NCBI GenBank assembly: GCA_018224315.1
Contig: JAGTVF010000300.1
Coordinates: forward strand, 1 to 17,629
Source: Desulfobacterales bacterium
GTDB lineage: Bacteria; Desulfobacterota; Desulfobacteria; Desulfobacterales; Desulfosalsimonadaceae
DNA length: 17,629 bases
Direction of reading: 5' to 3'
Shown one piece after another: positions 8,764 through 16,314 of this stretch (its first letter is position 1; each line of letters starts with the position of its first letter). The notes beneath the pieces are model-generated. The model was not told where the DNA came from, searched no databases, and saw only the letters and a program-made list of their open reading frames with translations. Made by a program: the position numbers and the translations under genes.

Positions 8764-9633
8764 TTAAAAGTTCAGGATAAGCGGCGGGCCTTGATTTTCA
8801 TCAATTTCAGTCTGGCCGAACACATAAAGGGCCGTTTCGTCAATGCGCCCCATCCGGGCGCGGGCTTCGTCTTCGCCTATGCAGGCAATGCTTGAGCCCC
8901 GCATGATCAAAGCTTCCACGGGAATCTGTTTTAATTGTTCAGATGCATTTTCCGCTCTTCTGATCATTTCCGCATAATGCCGTTTTTGATTCATGAGCAC
9001 GGTGTAAATATCCGTGTCAGGTGTTGCTGATTCGAGCAGGGGGATGGCCAATTCCAGGCATGCCTTCCAGTCTTTCGCCTTTTGTGGCATGAAGCGGAAA
9101 AAATTGCACAAAAACAATGCCACCTGCGGTAAAAATGCGATCCGGCTGTTTCTCAGCATCACACGGGCCAGCAGGACGTCACGGCGGTCGGCAATATGCT
9201 GGTTTATGGCAGAGGCAACCTGGTTGTCAATGTGCCGGCTCAATTTGAGGCGCCGGACGTAGGACAGCAGGCTGTCCCGGGGCACGGGTATGGCTTTTGT
9301 CATGGTGTTGTCCGGAAATATCATCCGGGTGTGGATGTCTTTTTCACAAAGGATCTGCTGCAGCCGGTTTATATCGTCTTCTGCCGGTTGCTCCTTTTCA
9401 AGCAATGGCTCTATGGCGCACTGACCTTCCCGGTCCGGGTAAAAAATCAGCTCCAGCAGGCTGCACAATTCGGAGTCGTCCACGGCTTCCAGTTCCGGTT
9501 CCAGATCCCGGGCGGAGGATGCCCCGGTCATGGACTCCAGGTAATGCACCACCTGCCGGCTTAAAACAATTCCGGCTTCCAGTTGCTGTAAAACTGCCTG
9601 GGCCAGTTTTTCGGTAATGTCTTGCATATCCAT
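8764..9633 (-). CDS. Hypothetical protein, no recognised domain
   Basis: An unrecognised soluble protein of 289 aa, with no signal peptide or membrane segment. The open frame extends upstream to 9792, but that part reads through tRNA-Asp (the translation SSVWLERRPVTPEVASSS is a well-known tRNA artefact). I therefore start at ATG 9633, which has GGAA 4 nt upstream; ATG 9627 is an alternative. The N-terminus (DITEKLAQAVLQQL) and an acidic region to about residue 65 look helical. The middle (about 125-200) is rich in Arg, Leu and Phe, and the C-terminus ends GPPLILNF. The gene lies immediately after an intrinsic terminator on the same strand, so its own promoter would have to overlap that terminator or the tRNA. 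Coding use and length argue that it is real. The function is unknown. Confidence 0.75.
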   Translation of the reverse strand: MDMQDITEKLAQAVLQQLEAGIVLSRQVVHYLESMTGASSARDLEPELEAVDDSELCSLLELIFYPDREGQCAIEPLLEKEQPAEDDINRLQQILCEKDIHTRMIFPDNTMTKAIPVPRDSLLSYVRRLKLSRHIDNQVASAINQHIADRRDVLLARVMLRNSRIAFLPQVALFLCNFFRFMPQKAKDWKACLELAIPLLESATPDTDIYTVLMNQKRHYAEMIRRAENASEQLKQIPVEALIMRGSSIACIGEDEARARMGRIDETALYVFGQTEIDENQGPPLILNF

Positions 9634-9666
9634 ATTTCCGTGGAACGGCAAAAGAGCCGTAAAACA

Positions 9667-9699
9667 AACAAAAAAGGGGTGCTGGCGACAGCACCCCTT
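9667..9699 (-). terminator. Intrinsic terminator after tRNA-Asp
   Basis: The minus strand forms an 11-bp perfect stem (9699-9689 pairs with 9684-9674) with loop TCGC, followed by a T-rich run TTTTTTGTTTG. It begins 12 nt beyond the CCA of tRNA-Asp. This is a textbook rho-independent terminator for the tRNA-Val-tRNA-Asp transcript, and the strongest terminator in the window. Confidence 0.9.
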
Positions 9700-9710
9700 G
9701 ATTTGATTTG

Positions 9711-9788
<78 letters not shown>

Positions 9789-9817
9789 GCATAACGGCAA
9801 TGCCTTTTTTCAGGAAA

Positions 9818-9893
9818 TGGTAGGCGGAACAGGGCTCGAACCTGTGACCTACGGCTTGTAAGGCCGTCGCTCTCCCAACTGAGCTACCCGCCC
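9818..9893 (-). tRNA. tRNA-Val (UAC)
   Basis: The minus-strand cloverleaf has acceptor GGGCGGG pairing with TCCGCCT (two G-T wobbles), discriminator A and encoded CCA. The D arm is TAGCTCAGTTGGGAGAGC, the anticodon loop CTTACAA carries TAC, and the T loop is GTTCGAG. At 76 nt it is a standard tRNA-Val(UAC). It is the first gene of a two-tRNA transcript and has a strong promoter about 90 nt upstream. Confidence 0.97.
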
Positions 9894-9983
9894 CCCTTGT
9901 CCAGTTCCTGTTGGGGCTCCGGTTCGGAAAACCCCTGTTTGCGGCCGGTCACCCGCAAAAAGATCACCGTTAAACAAAAATAT

Positions 9984-10012
9984 CTTCTACCAACTCTCAA
10001 AGAGGCTGTCAA
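9984..10012 (-). promoter_or_regulatory. Strong sigma-70-type promoter for the tRNA-Val/tRNA-Asp transcript
   Basis: On the minus strand, a perfect TTGACA (10012-10007) is followed after 17 nt by TAGAAG (9989-9984, 4 of 6), preceded by TGG as an extended -10. It lies between the end of lon and tRNA-Val and gives a leader of roughly 85 nt. It allows the tRNAs to be transcribed independently of lon. Confidence 0.7.
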
Positions 10013-10015
10013 GCC

Positions 10016-10040
10016 AAAAAGCAATCATGTTTTGCGTTTT
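10016..10040 (-). terminator. Possible weak terminator at the end of lon
   Basis: Directly at the lon stop codon, the minus strand can fold an imperfect AT-rich stem (four A-T pairs, one mismatch, then four pairs GCAA/TTGC) with a 7-nt loop. The 3' arm ends in five T. The stem is weak, so termination could be inefficient. Listed because no better lon terminator is visible before the tRNA promoter. Confidence 0.3.
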
Positions 10041-12532
10041 TAAATATCGGCAATGGTCGGCCTGTCGTTGTCCCGGGATTGTCCCACGTCATGGGGGGGG
10101 AACCCGGAAAAATCTTCTGCATCGTCGTTCTGCCGGTACAGATGGCTGCCTTCTTCCACCACAATGGCCCTGCCGATGACCTCGTCCATGTGCTGTACCG
10201 GTACAATCTGGATCTGGCGCATGATGTTGGCCGGAATTTCTTTTAAATCCTTTTCATTGTCTGCGGGAATGATAACGTTGTGGATACCCGCCCGATGGGC
10301 AGCCAGGATTTTTTCCTTCAGCCCGCCAACCGGAAGCACCCGGCCCCGCAGGGTGATCTCGCCGGTCATGGCCAGATCCCGGCGCACGGGCAGACGGGTG
10401 AGGGTGGAGATAATGGATGTGCACATGGCAATGCCCGCCGACGGCCCGTCTTTTGGCGTGGCGCCTTCGGGCACATGGATGTGAATATCAAATTTTTCAT
10501 AGAATTTCGGATCAATGTTAAACTGTCCGGAACGGGACCGCACGTAACTAATGGCCGCCCGGGCCGATTCCTTCATCACATCCCCGAGTTTGCCGGTGAC
10601 ATTGAAATCGCCCTTTCCCGGCATAATGGCGCTTTCCACGTAAAGCAGCTCCCCGCCGAACTGGGTCCAGGCAAGACCGGTGACAATGCCCACCAGGTCT
10701 TTTTCCTCTAATTGACCGCGCCGGTACTGGACCGGGCCCAGGTATTTTTCAACGGACCTGGAATTGACATGGATGACCTTGTCGGCTCCGGTCTTGGCCA
10801 CCTTGCGGGCGATTTTCCGGCAGATGGAGGCAATTTCACGCTCCAGGCTTCGCACTCCGGCCTCCCGGGTATATTTGCGGATAATGGCGTAAATGGCATT
10901 CTTGGAAAATCTTATTTTTTCCACGTCCAGGCCGTTTAACCGAATCTGCTTGGGCACCAGAAACAATTCAGCGATATTGTATTTTTCATACTCAGTGTAG
11001 CCCGGCAGGCGGATGATTTCCATCCGGTCCTGCAGGGGCACGGGAATATCGGGCAGGGTGTTGGCCGTGGTGATAAACAGAATATCTGACAAATCATAGT
11101 CCATATCCAGATAATGATCGTTAAACGCGTAGTTCTGCTCCGGATCCAGCACCTCGAGCAGGGCCGCGGAAGGATCGCCCCGGAAATCCATGCTCATTTT
11201 GTCCACTTCATCCAGGCAGAACACCGGGTTGTTGGCCCCGGCCTTTTTCAGGCTCTGGATGATCTTTCCGGGCATGGCGCCGATATAGGTGCGCCTGTGG
11301 CCGCGGATTTCCGCCTCGTCGCGTACGCCGCCCAGAGAAAGCCGAACAAATTCCCGGCCCGTGGCCCGGGAAACCGATTTGGCCAAAGAGGTCTTGCCCA
11401 CCCCGGGCGGGCCCACCAGGCAGAGGATCGGGCCCCGGATTTTTTTCACCAGGGCCTGGACCGCCAGGTATTCCAGGATCCGTTCCTTGGGTCGTTCCAG
11501 CCCGTAATGATCCTCGTCAAGAATTTTTTCAGCCTGGTCAATGTCTTCTGAAATCTCGCTTTTTTCAAACCACGGCAGGCTCAAAATCCAGTCGATGTAA
11601 TTGCGCGTCACCGTGGCCTCGGCAGACATAGGGGTCATGCGCTTGAGTTTGCTGAACTCATGGCGGACCTTTTCCCCGGCCTCCTCGGAGAGCTGCTTGT
11701 TTTCAATGCGCTCTTCGAGCTCCTTTAGCTCGTTGTCCTCGGACTCGTCTTCGCCCATCTCCTTTTTAATGGCCCGGATCTGTTCGTTGAGATAATAATT
11801 TTTCTGACTCTGCTCCATCTGCTTTTTGATCCGGTTCTTGATCCGCTGATCGGTCTGGAGGATAACGGTTTCCTGATTGATCAGCTCGATGAGATAGGTG
11901 AGCCGTTCGGTCAGCGGCTGGGTTTCAAGCAGCTGCTGGTTGTCTCTGGCCTTGAAGGAAAACTGAGCCGCTACGGTGTAGAGCAGTTCCACCGGATCGG
12001 TGAGATTGGAGATGGTGTCAACGGTTTCCTTGGATATGTTTTTGTTCTGCTGGGTGTAGGCCCTGAAGGCATCCACCACGTTGCGCAGGTATGCCTCCTT
12101 TTCGCCTTCCTCGAGTTCGGGTTCTTCGAGAAGCTCCAGGTGAACTTTGAAGAAACTTTCGTTTACCTCAAAATCTGTGATTCTCGCCCGGTGTTTGCCC
12201 TCCACCACAGTTTTGACCGTGCCGTCGGGCAGGCGCAGCATTTGGAGCACCTTGGCCACGGTCCCGATGCGGTTGATGTCTTTTTGCTTGGGGTGGTCCT
12301 CTCCCGGATTGGTCTGAGTGGCCAGGAAAATATATTTTTCCTCGTCGTTCATGGCTTCGGACAACGCATTGATGGATTTTGTCCGTCCCACAAACAACGG
12401 TGAGACCATATGGGGAAACACCACAATATCGCGAAGGGGCAGCAGCGGCAGTACCGCCTGGCCCTTTTGGTGGTCGCTGGTTTTAAATATTTTGGGTATA
12501 TTAATCATAAGTTTATCTGATGACACTTTCAT
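10040..12532 (-). CDS. lon: ATP-dependent protease Lon
   Basis: Lon is a cytosolic hexameric AAA+ serine protease that removes misfolded and regulatory proteins. In the 830-aa reading, the N-terminal substrate domain begins [23 protein letters not shown] (about 28-50). A coiled-coil region follows (about 225-290). The AAA+ module has Walker A GPPGVGKT (374-381) and Walker B CLDEVDKM (439-446). The protease domain has catalytic Ser698 in PKDGPSAG and Lys741 in [14 protein letters not shown], 43 residues apart as in E. coli Lon. A polar, acidic tail of about 35 residues follows IGRAI. The frame is open to a GTG at 12571, but that part is inside a long hairpin and looks non-coding. I start at ATG 12532; ATG 12508 is an alternative. 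No clear Shine-Dalgarno precedes either. clpX lies upstream on the same strand. Confidence 0.96.
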   Translation of the reverse strand: MKVSSDKLMINIPKIFKTSDHQKGQAVLPLLPLRDIVVFPHMVSPLFVGRTKSINALSEAMNDEEKYIFLATQTNPGEDHPKQKDINRIGTVAKVLQMLRLPDGTVKTVVEGKHRARITDFEVNESFFKVHLELLEEPELEEGEKEAYLRNVVDAFRAYTQQNKNISKETVDTISNLTDPVELLYTVAAQFSFKARDNQQLLETQPLTERLTYLIELINQETVILQTDQRIKNRIKKQMEQSQKNYYLNEQIRAIKKEMGEDESEDNELKELEERIENKQLSEEAGEKVRHEFSKLKRMTPMSAEATVTRNYIDWILSLPWFEKSEISEDIDQAEKILDEDHYGLERPKERILEYLAVQALVKKIRGPILCLVGPPGVGKTSLAKSVSRATGREFVRLSLGGVRDEAEIRGHRRTYIGAMPGKIIQSLKKAGANNPVFCLDEVDKMSMDFRGDPSAALLEVLDPEQNYAFNDHYLDMDYDLSDILFITTANTLPDIPVPLQDRMEIIRLPGYTEYEKYNIAELFLVPKQIRLNGLDVEKIRFSKNAIYAIIRKYTREAGVRSLEREIASICRKIARKVAKTGADKVIHVNSRSVEKYLGPVQYRRGQLEEKDLVGIVTGLAWTQFGGELLYVESAIMPGKGDFNVTGKLGDVMKESARAAISYVRSRSGQFNIDPKFYEKFDIHIHVPEGATPKDGPSAGIAMCTSIISTLTRLPVRRDLAMTGEITLRGRVLPVGGLKEKILAAHRAGIHNVIIPADNEKDLKEIPANIMRQIQIVPVQHMDEVIGRAIVVEEGSHLYRQNDDAEDFSGFPPHDVGQSRDNDRPTIADI

Positions 12533-12540
12533 GGGTTTGG

Positions 12541-12570
12541 TGCAGGACCGCCGGTTCCGGCGATCCTGCA
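12541..12570 (-). promoter_or_regulatory. Long hairpin directly upstream of the lon start
   Basis: Bases 12541-12570 form an inverted repeat of 13 paired positions with a 4-nt loop. On the minus strand (the lon transcript) all 13 pair, one as a G-U wobble. On the plus strand that position is a C-A mismatch. The stem base is 8 nt from ATG 12532, where a ribosome-binding site would normally lie, and no T-run follows. It is therefore more likely an mRNA structure that affects translation, processing or clpX 3' end stability than a standard terminator. Confidence 0.7.
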
Positions 12571-12627
12571 CATTGGGATCGAAAACACGAAAGGAGGAGG
12601 AAAGAAGGTGTGTTCAGGCCGGGGTGT

Positions 12628-13881
12628 TTATGCCTGTTTCTTGGATTCCTGCTCGTAGAGCAGTATCGGCTCCTCCCTGTTGAGCACAACTTCTTCGCCC
12701 ACAACACATTCTTTTACACCGGGAATCGAGGGCAGCTTGTACATAATCTCAAGCATTGTTGATTCGATAATGGCCCGCAATCCCCGGGCGCCGGAATTTC
12801 GCTTCATGCTTAGATTGGCAATGGCGGCAAGGGCGCTGTCAGTAAAGCGCAAATTGACGCCCTCGATTTCAAACAGTTTTTGAAACTGCTTTATCAGCGC
12901 ATTTTTGGGTTCTGTGAGGATTTTGATCAGCGCCTGCTCGTCGAGATCCTGCAAGGTCGCCACAATGGGCAGCCGGCCCATGAATTCCGGGATCAGGCCG
13001 AACTTGATCAGGTCCTCGGTTTCCACCATCTGCAGCAGGTCACTTGTGGAGCGTTCCCGCTGGCTGACGATGTTGGCCCCAAAGCCCATCATGTGAGAGC
13101 CCGTGCGGCGCTCGATGATCTTATCCAGGCCCGTGAATGTGCCGCCGCAGATAAACAGAATGTTGCTGGTATCCACCTTGACAAAATCCTGCTGGGGGTG
13201 CTTGCGTCCCCCTTTTGGCGGAACGCTTGCCTGGGTGCCTTCGATGATTTTCAGCAAAGCCTGCTGCACGCCCTCGCCGGACACGTCCCGGGTAATCGAG
13301 GGATTGTCTGACATCATGGCAATTTTGTCAATTTCATCGATGTAGACAATGCCGCGCTGGGCTTTTTCCACGTCGTAATCAGCATTCTGCAACAGTGCCA
13401 GGATGATGTTTTCCACATCCTCGCCAACATAGCCCGCTTCGGTGAGACTGGTGGCATCCGCAATGGTAAACGGCACGTTCAGAAACCGGGCCAGTGTCTG
13501 GGCCAGAAGTGTTTTGCCACAGCCGGTTGGTCCGATGAGCATGATGTTGCTTTTGTGCAGTTCCACCTCATCGGTGGCCAGTTTCGAGTCCAGCCGCTTG
13601 TAATGGTTGTGAACCGCAACAGACAATACCTTTTTGGCATGATCCTGCTGGATCACGTATTCATCGAGCTGGTTTTTAATGTCAGCGGGCGTGAGTATTC
13701 TGTCGGAAATATCAATGTCCTTGATGTTTTCCTCTTCAATAATCTCGCTGCACAGCTGGATGCACTCATCGCAGATATAAACCGCAGGACCGGCAATCAG
13801 TTTTTTGACCTCCTGCTGGTTTTTGCCGCAAAATGAGCAGAAGAGGTTGTCGTTTCCTTCTCCGCCCTTATATGATGACAT
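12628..13881 (-). CDS. clpX: ClpX, ATP-dependent unfoldase subunit of ClpXP
   Basis: ClpX is a hexameric AAA+ unfoldase that recognises tagged substrates and feeds them to ClpP. The N-terminal zinc-binding domain has C15, C18, C37 and C40 (CSFC ... CDEC). The AAA+ part has Walker A GPTGCGKT (117-124), pore loop GYVG (150-153), Walker [12 protein letters not shown] (177-187), and the Box VII region ending in GRLPIVATL. The ClpP-contacting IGF loop has the sequence HMMGFGANI here, with the MGF tripeptide standing in for the usual IGF. The 417 aa are normal. ATG 13881 is preceded by a perfect AAGGAGG with 6 nt spacing, overlapping the clpP stop. The clpP stop is 11 nt upstream, so clpP and clpX are one transcript. 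Confidence 0.98.
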   Translation of the reverse strand: MSSYKGGEGNDNLFCSFCGKNQQEVKKLIAGPAVYICDECIQLCSEIIEEENIKDIDISDRILTPADIKNQLDEYVIQQDHAKKVLSVAVHNHYKRLDSKLATDEVELHKSNIMLIGPTGCGKTLLAQTLARFLNVPFTIADATSLTEAGYVGEDVENIILALLQNADYDVEKAQRGIVYIDEIDKIAMMSDNPSITRDVSGEGVQQALLKIIEGTQASVPPKGGRKHPQQDFVKVDTSNILFICGGTFTGLDKIIERRTGSHMMGFGANIVSQRERSTSDLLQMVETEDLIKFGLIPEFMGRLPIVATLQDLDEQALIKILTEPKNALIKQFQKLFEIEGVNLRFTDSALAAIANLSMKRNSGARGLRAIIESTMLEIMYKLPSIPGVKECVVGEEVVLNREEPILLYEQESKKQA

Positions 13882-13887
13882 GTAATG

Positions 13888-13894
13888 CCTCCTT
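13888..13894 (-). promoter_or_regulatory. Ribosome-binding site of clpX
   Basis: The minus strand reads AAGGAGG, then CATTAC, then ATG. The site overlaps the clpP stop codon. The first 11 nt (AAGGAGGCATT) are identical to those in front of clpP, hinting at matched translation of the two partner subunits. Confidence 0.85.
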
Positions 13895-14498
13895 AATCAC
13901 TGATTTTATCGAGATCGTCACGGTTGTTGATCACGTGGTCCACGATCCCGTATTCGGACGCTTCCAGACCGCTCATGAAAAAATCCCGGTCCGTGTCTTT
14001 CTCGATCTTTGAAATATCCTGCTTTGTGTGAAATGCAATGATTTCATTGAGTCTTTGTTTAAGACGCAGTATCTCCTCTGCCTGGATCTTGATATCCGCG
14101 GCCTGTCCCTGAACACCGCCCAGGGGCTGGTGGATCAGGATGCGCGAGTTGGGCAGGGAATATCTTTTGCCCGCTGCACCGGCAGCCAGCAGTACCGCCC
14201 CCATGGAAGAGGCCTGTCCGATGCATACCGTTGCGATATCGGGCTTGATGTACTGCATGGTGTCATAGACTGCCAGACCGGAGGTCACGGACCCGCCCGG
14301 GGAATTGATATAGAAATTGATATCCTTGTCCGGATCTTCAGATTCGAGAAAAAGCAACTGGGCAATGAGCAGATTGGCGATTTCATCGTTGATCTGGGTG
14401 CCCAGAAACACGATCCGGTCTTTTAACAACCGGGAATATATGTCATAGGCCCGTTCGCCCTTGCTGGTTTGTTCGACGACCATGGGGATTAACGCCAA
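13893..14498 (-). CDS. clpP: ClpP, proteolytic subunit of Clp protease
   Basis: ClpP is the serine protease barrel of ClpXP and ClpAP. The catalytic triad is Ser98 (QASSMG), His123 (RILIHQP) and Asp172 (DRDFFMS). [10 protein letters not shown] (65-74) supplies the oxyanion region. The 201 aa are normal for ClpP. The start is TTG at 14498, supported by AAGGAGG with 8 nt spacing; an in-frame ATG five codons later (14483) would lie about 23 nt from that site and is unlikely. A short propeptide is usual in this family but is not resolved here. The 114-bp gap to tig holds competing hairpins (14553-14598) that may regulate entry into clpP. Confidence 0.98.
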   Translation of the reverse strand: MALIPMVVEQTSKGERAYDIYSRLLKDRIVFLGTQINDEIANLLIAQLLFLESEDPDKDINFYINSPGGSVTSGLAVYDTMQYIKPDIATVCIGQASSMGAVLLAAGAAGKRYSLPNSRILIHQPLGGVQGQAADIKIQAEEILRLKQRLNEIIAFHTKQDISKIEKDTDRDFFMSGLEASEYGIVDHVINNRDDLDKISD

Positions 14499-14506
14499 GG
14501 TAAATG

Positions 14507-14513
14507 CCTCCTT
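14507..14513 (-). promoter_or_regulatory. Ribosome-binding site that fixes the TTG start of clpP
   Basis: The minus strand reads AAGGAGG, then CATTTACC, then TTG GCG. A perfect Shine-Dalgarno at 8 nt supports the non-canonical TTG start rather than the downstream ATG. Confidence 0.85.
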
Positions 14514-14552
14514 GTTAACAGGTTAAGATTTTATCTGACAATCTCATTTCAG

Positions 14553-14598
14553 GGCTGCATGTGATGATCAATCCCTGCAGCCTGTGGGCACAGGGATT
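14553..14598 (-). promoter_or_regulatory. Overlapping, mutually exclusive hairpins between tig and clpP
   Basis: In transcript order, AATCCCTG (14598-14591) can pair with CAGGGATT (14577-14570), an 8-bp stem. GGCTGCA (14582-14576) can pair with TGCAGCC (14559-14553), a 7-bp stem, and shares bases with the first. A smaller CCTGT/ACAGG hairpin lies inside the first loop. The structure starts 15 nt after the tig stop. No T-run follows on the minus strand, so it is not a standard terminator. On the plus strand the 8-bp stem is followed by five T and would look like a terminator, but no plus-strand gene ends here. Confidence 0.5.
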
Positions 14599-14612
14599 TT
14601 TGCATTCCTGTC

Positions 14613-15932
14613 TTACTTGCTTTCATCCGCGGTTTCGCTTTCCGCTTCCACTTCTTCGATGTTTGCATGATTAATAATAAGATCGATGACCTGTTTTTCA
14701 AGTAATGCATGCTTAAAACCGTCAAGGCGCTCCGGATTCTGCTTGTAATAGGACTTGATCATGTCTGCGGGCTGTCCGGTGGACTCGGCGATTTTTTCAT
14801 ATTCCGGCTCCAGCTGGTCATCGGTGACCTCCAGATTCTCCTGCTCAATGATTTTGTTGAGCAAAAGATGCCGGCGCACCTGCTGTTCAGCCACCCCCCG
14901 GTACTGGGCTTCCATGTGCTCACGGGTCAGGCCCAGCTGCTCCATGGAAAGTCCATTTTGGGAAAATTTCATCTCTGCATCCCGAATGATTTCATCCATT
15001 TCAGAGCGGACCAGAACTTCGGGAACTTCAAATTCCTCTGTGAGCAGTTGATTGAATATTTGTTCCTGCAATTCCTGGTCTGTCCGCTTTTGGTAACCCT
15101 GCTCCAGATGGCTGCGGATTTCGGCGCGAAGATCCGCAAGGGTTTCATATTCGCCGAAGTTTTTGGCAAATTCGTCATCCACGGGCGGCAGAATCTCCTG
15201 GCGCAATTCTTTTAATACCACATGGTATGTGATTTCTTTTCCGGCCAGCTCGGGTTTTTGGTAATCTTCGGGAAACTGCACCGCAATTTCCTTTTCCGCG
15301 CCGGGCTGCATGCCCTCGATGGCCTTGTCGAAATCTTCAGGAAAACCCGATGCCCCCAGTTTGATGGTATCATCGTTTGTCAGGGGGGCGTCATCTGCGG
15401 GCTGGCCGTCTTTGAATCCCTGGTGATCAATGACAACATAATCATCCTTGACAACGGGGCGCTGTTCTTCCACGGGTTCATACCTGGCCAGGTGCTGGCG
15501 GAGACGTTCGACCTGGGAATCGATTTCTGATTCATCCAACCGGTAAACGGTTTTTTTCAGGTTCAGGCCCTTGTATTCCACATCTGGGAGCTCGGGCTTG
15601 AGTTCCACAGTGGCTGCATATTTGTAGTCGTTTTCCGGGTCGAGATCCGGGGCATCCACATCCGAGGTTTCCAGTACCGTCAGGTCGGCCTCCTTTATGG
15701 CCTCGGGAAACGATTCCTGGACCAGTGTAGAGGCCACGTCTGCATGCACATCCTTTTTAAAGTGCCGCTCCAGAACGGAACGCGGAGCCTTGCCGGGACG
15801 ATAGCCTTTGAGCTTTGCGGTTTTCTTGAGCTGCTTATAGGCTTCATCGAGTTTATCGGTGACCTGCTGCCGGGGCAGCTCCACGTGGACTTTCTTTTTG
15901 ACACTGCTTACGTCTTCAACTTTTACCTGCAT
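14613..15932 (-). CDS. tig: Trigger factor, ribosome-bound chaperone and peptidyl-prolyl isomerase
   Basis: Trigger factor binds ribosomal protein L23 at the exit tunnel and folds nascent chains. The N-terminal ribosome-binding domain carries GYRPGKAP (43-50), the form of the family signature GFRxGKxP. The FKBP-like isomerase domain (about 161-245) contains VVIDHQGFKDG and GFPEDFDKAIEGMQPG. The C-terminal helical domain (246-439) is acidic near the end. The 439 aa are normal. The start is ATG 15932 with AAGGAA about 7 nt upstream. The frame opens further upstream to 16034, but that part reads through the 3' end of tRNA-Leu and is rejected. tRNA-Leu precedes it by 72 bp on the same strand, and clpP follows, so the gene heads a proteostasis cluster. 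Confidence 0.97.
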   Translation of the reverse strand: MQVKVEDVSSVKKKVHVELPRQQVTDKLDEAYKQLKKTAKLKGYRPGKAPRSVLERHFKKDVHADVASTLVQESFPEAIKEADLTVLETSDVDAPDLDPENDYKYAATVELKPELPDVEYKGLNLKKTVYRLDESEIDSQVERLRQHLARYEPVEEQRPVVKDDYVVIDHQGFKDGQPADDAPLTNDDTIKLGASGFPEDFDKAIEGMQPGAEKEIAVQFPEDYQKPELAGKEITYHVVLKELRQEILPPVDDEFAKNFGEYETLADLRAEIRSHLEQGYQKRTDQELQEQIFNQLLTEEFEVPEVLVRSEMDEIIRDAEMKFSQNGLSMEQLGLTREHMEAQYRGVAEQQVRRHLLLNKIIEQENLEVTDDQLEPEYEKIAESTGQPADMIKSYYKQNPERLDGFKHALLEKQVIDLIINHANIEEVEAESETADESK

Positions 15933-15968
15933 GATGTTCCTTTCCAGCCATATGGGTCTGAGGTTCTG

Positions 15969-15990
15969 TTCCCGCTTTTCCTTGCGGGAA
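15969..15990 (-). promoter_or_regulatory. Hairpin between tRNA-Leu and tig
   Basis: A perfect 7-bp stem TTCCCGC/GCGGGAA with an 8-nt loop lies 15 nt beyond the tRNA-Leu CCA. It has no T-run on the minus strand, so it is not a full terminator. It may be an RNA-processing site or a partial pause between the tRNA and tig. Confidence 0.45.
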
Positions 15991-16004
15991 GAAAGTTTTT
16001 GGAT

Positions 16005-16091
16005 TGGTGCGAGAGGGGAGACTCGAACTCCCATTCTTTTTCAAGAGCTGGATCCTAAGTCCAGTGCGTCTACCAGTTCCGCCACTCTCGC
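16005..16091 (-). tRNA. tRNA-Leu (UAG)
   Basis: The minus-strand tRNA has acceptor GCGAGAG pairing with CTCTCGC, discriminator A and encoded CCA. The anticodon stem CTGGA/TCCAG closes the loop CTTAGGA with TAG as anticodon. A long class II variable arm (CTCTTGAAAAAGAATGG) and T loop GTTCGAG complete it. At 87 nt it is typical for tRNA-Leu. It lies directly upstream of tig. Confidence 0.97.
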
Positions 16092-16243
16092 AAACATTTT
16101 TCTTTATTTTCAGCGTTGGTTTCGGTAAACAGAATTGGCGGTCTGTCATTGACATCCATAGCATGCCGGAAGCGGGCATAAAAATCCCGACAGCGGAGGC
16201 TAAGAAAACCACACAGGGTCCGGGCAAGTACCAACTATCCGAA

Positions 16244-16252
16244 ATTATAGCA
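16244..16252 (-). promoter_or_regulatory. Extended -10 promoter for tRNA-Leu (proximal)
   Basis: On the minus strand, a perfect TATAAT (16249-16244) is preceded by TGC, giving the extended -10 TGn motif. No good -35 is visible at 17 nt. The resulting leader would be about 145 nt before tRNA-Leu. The region is AT-rich relative to the rest of the window. Confidence 0.5.
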
Positions 16253-16274
16253 TAATTAAAATGTGTATCATGTT

Positions 16275-16303
16275 AAAATAATATTAATTGCCCATAGTGT
16301 CAA
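16275..16303 (-). promoter_or_regulatory. Sigma-70-type promoter for tRNA-Leu (distal)
   Basis: On the minus strand, a perfect TTGACA (16303-16298) is followed after 17 nt by TATTTT (16280-16275, 4 of 6). It is oriented away from the amidase gene and sits within its 5' leader, so the two transcription units overlap in their control regions. Confidence 0.45.
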
Positions 16304-16314
16304 GGAAAATTAAG

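Noticed and set aside
12533..12571. GTG 12571 as the start of lon
   Set aside because: The 13 added codons lie entirely within the hairpin and give a basic, Cys-containing peptide unlike Lon N-termini, with no Shine-Dalgarno sequence.
14570..14601. Plus-strand intrinsic terminator between clpP and tig
   Set aside because: The 8-bp stem followed by five T fits a plus-strand terminator, but no plus-strand gene ends nearby; the structure is described as a minus-strand hairpin instead.
15933..16034. Upstream extension of tig into the tRNA-Leu region
   Set aside because: It reads the 3' end of tRNA-Leu and the hairpin behind it; ATG 15932 has a good Shine-Dalgarno and gives the normal trigger factor length.
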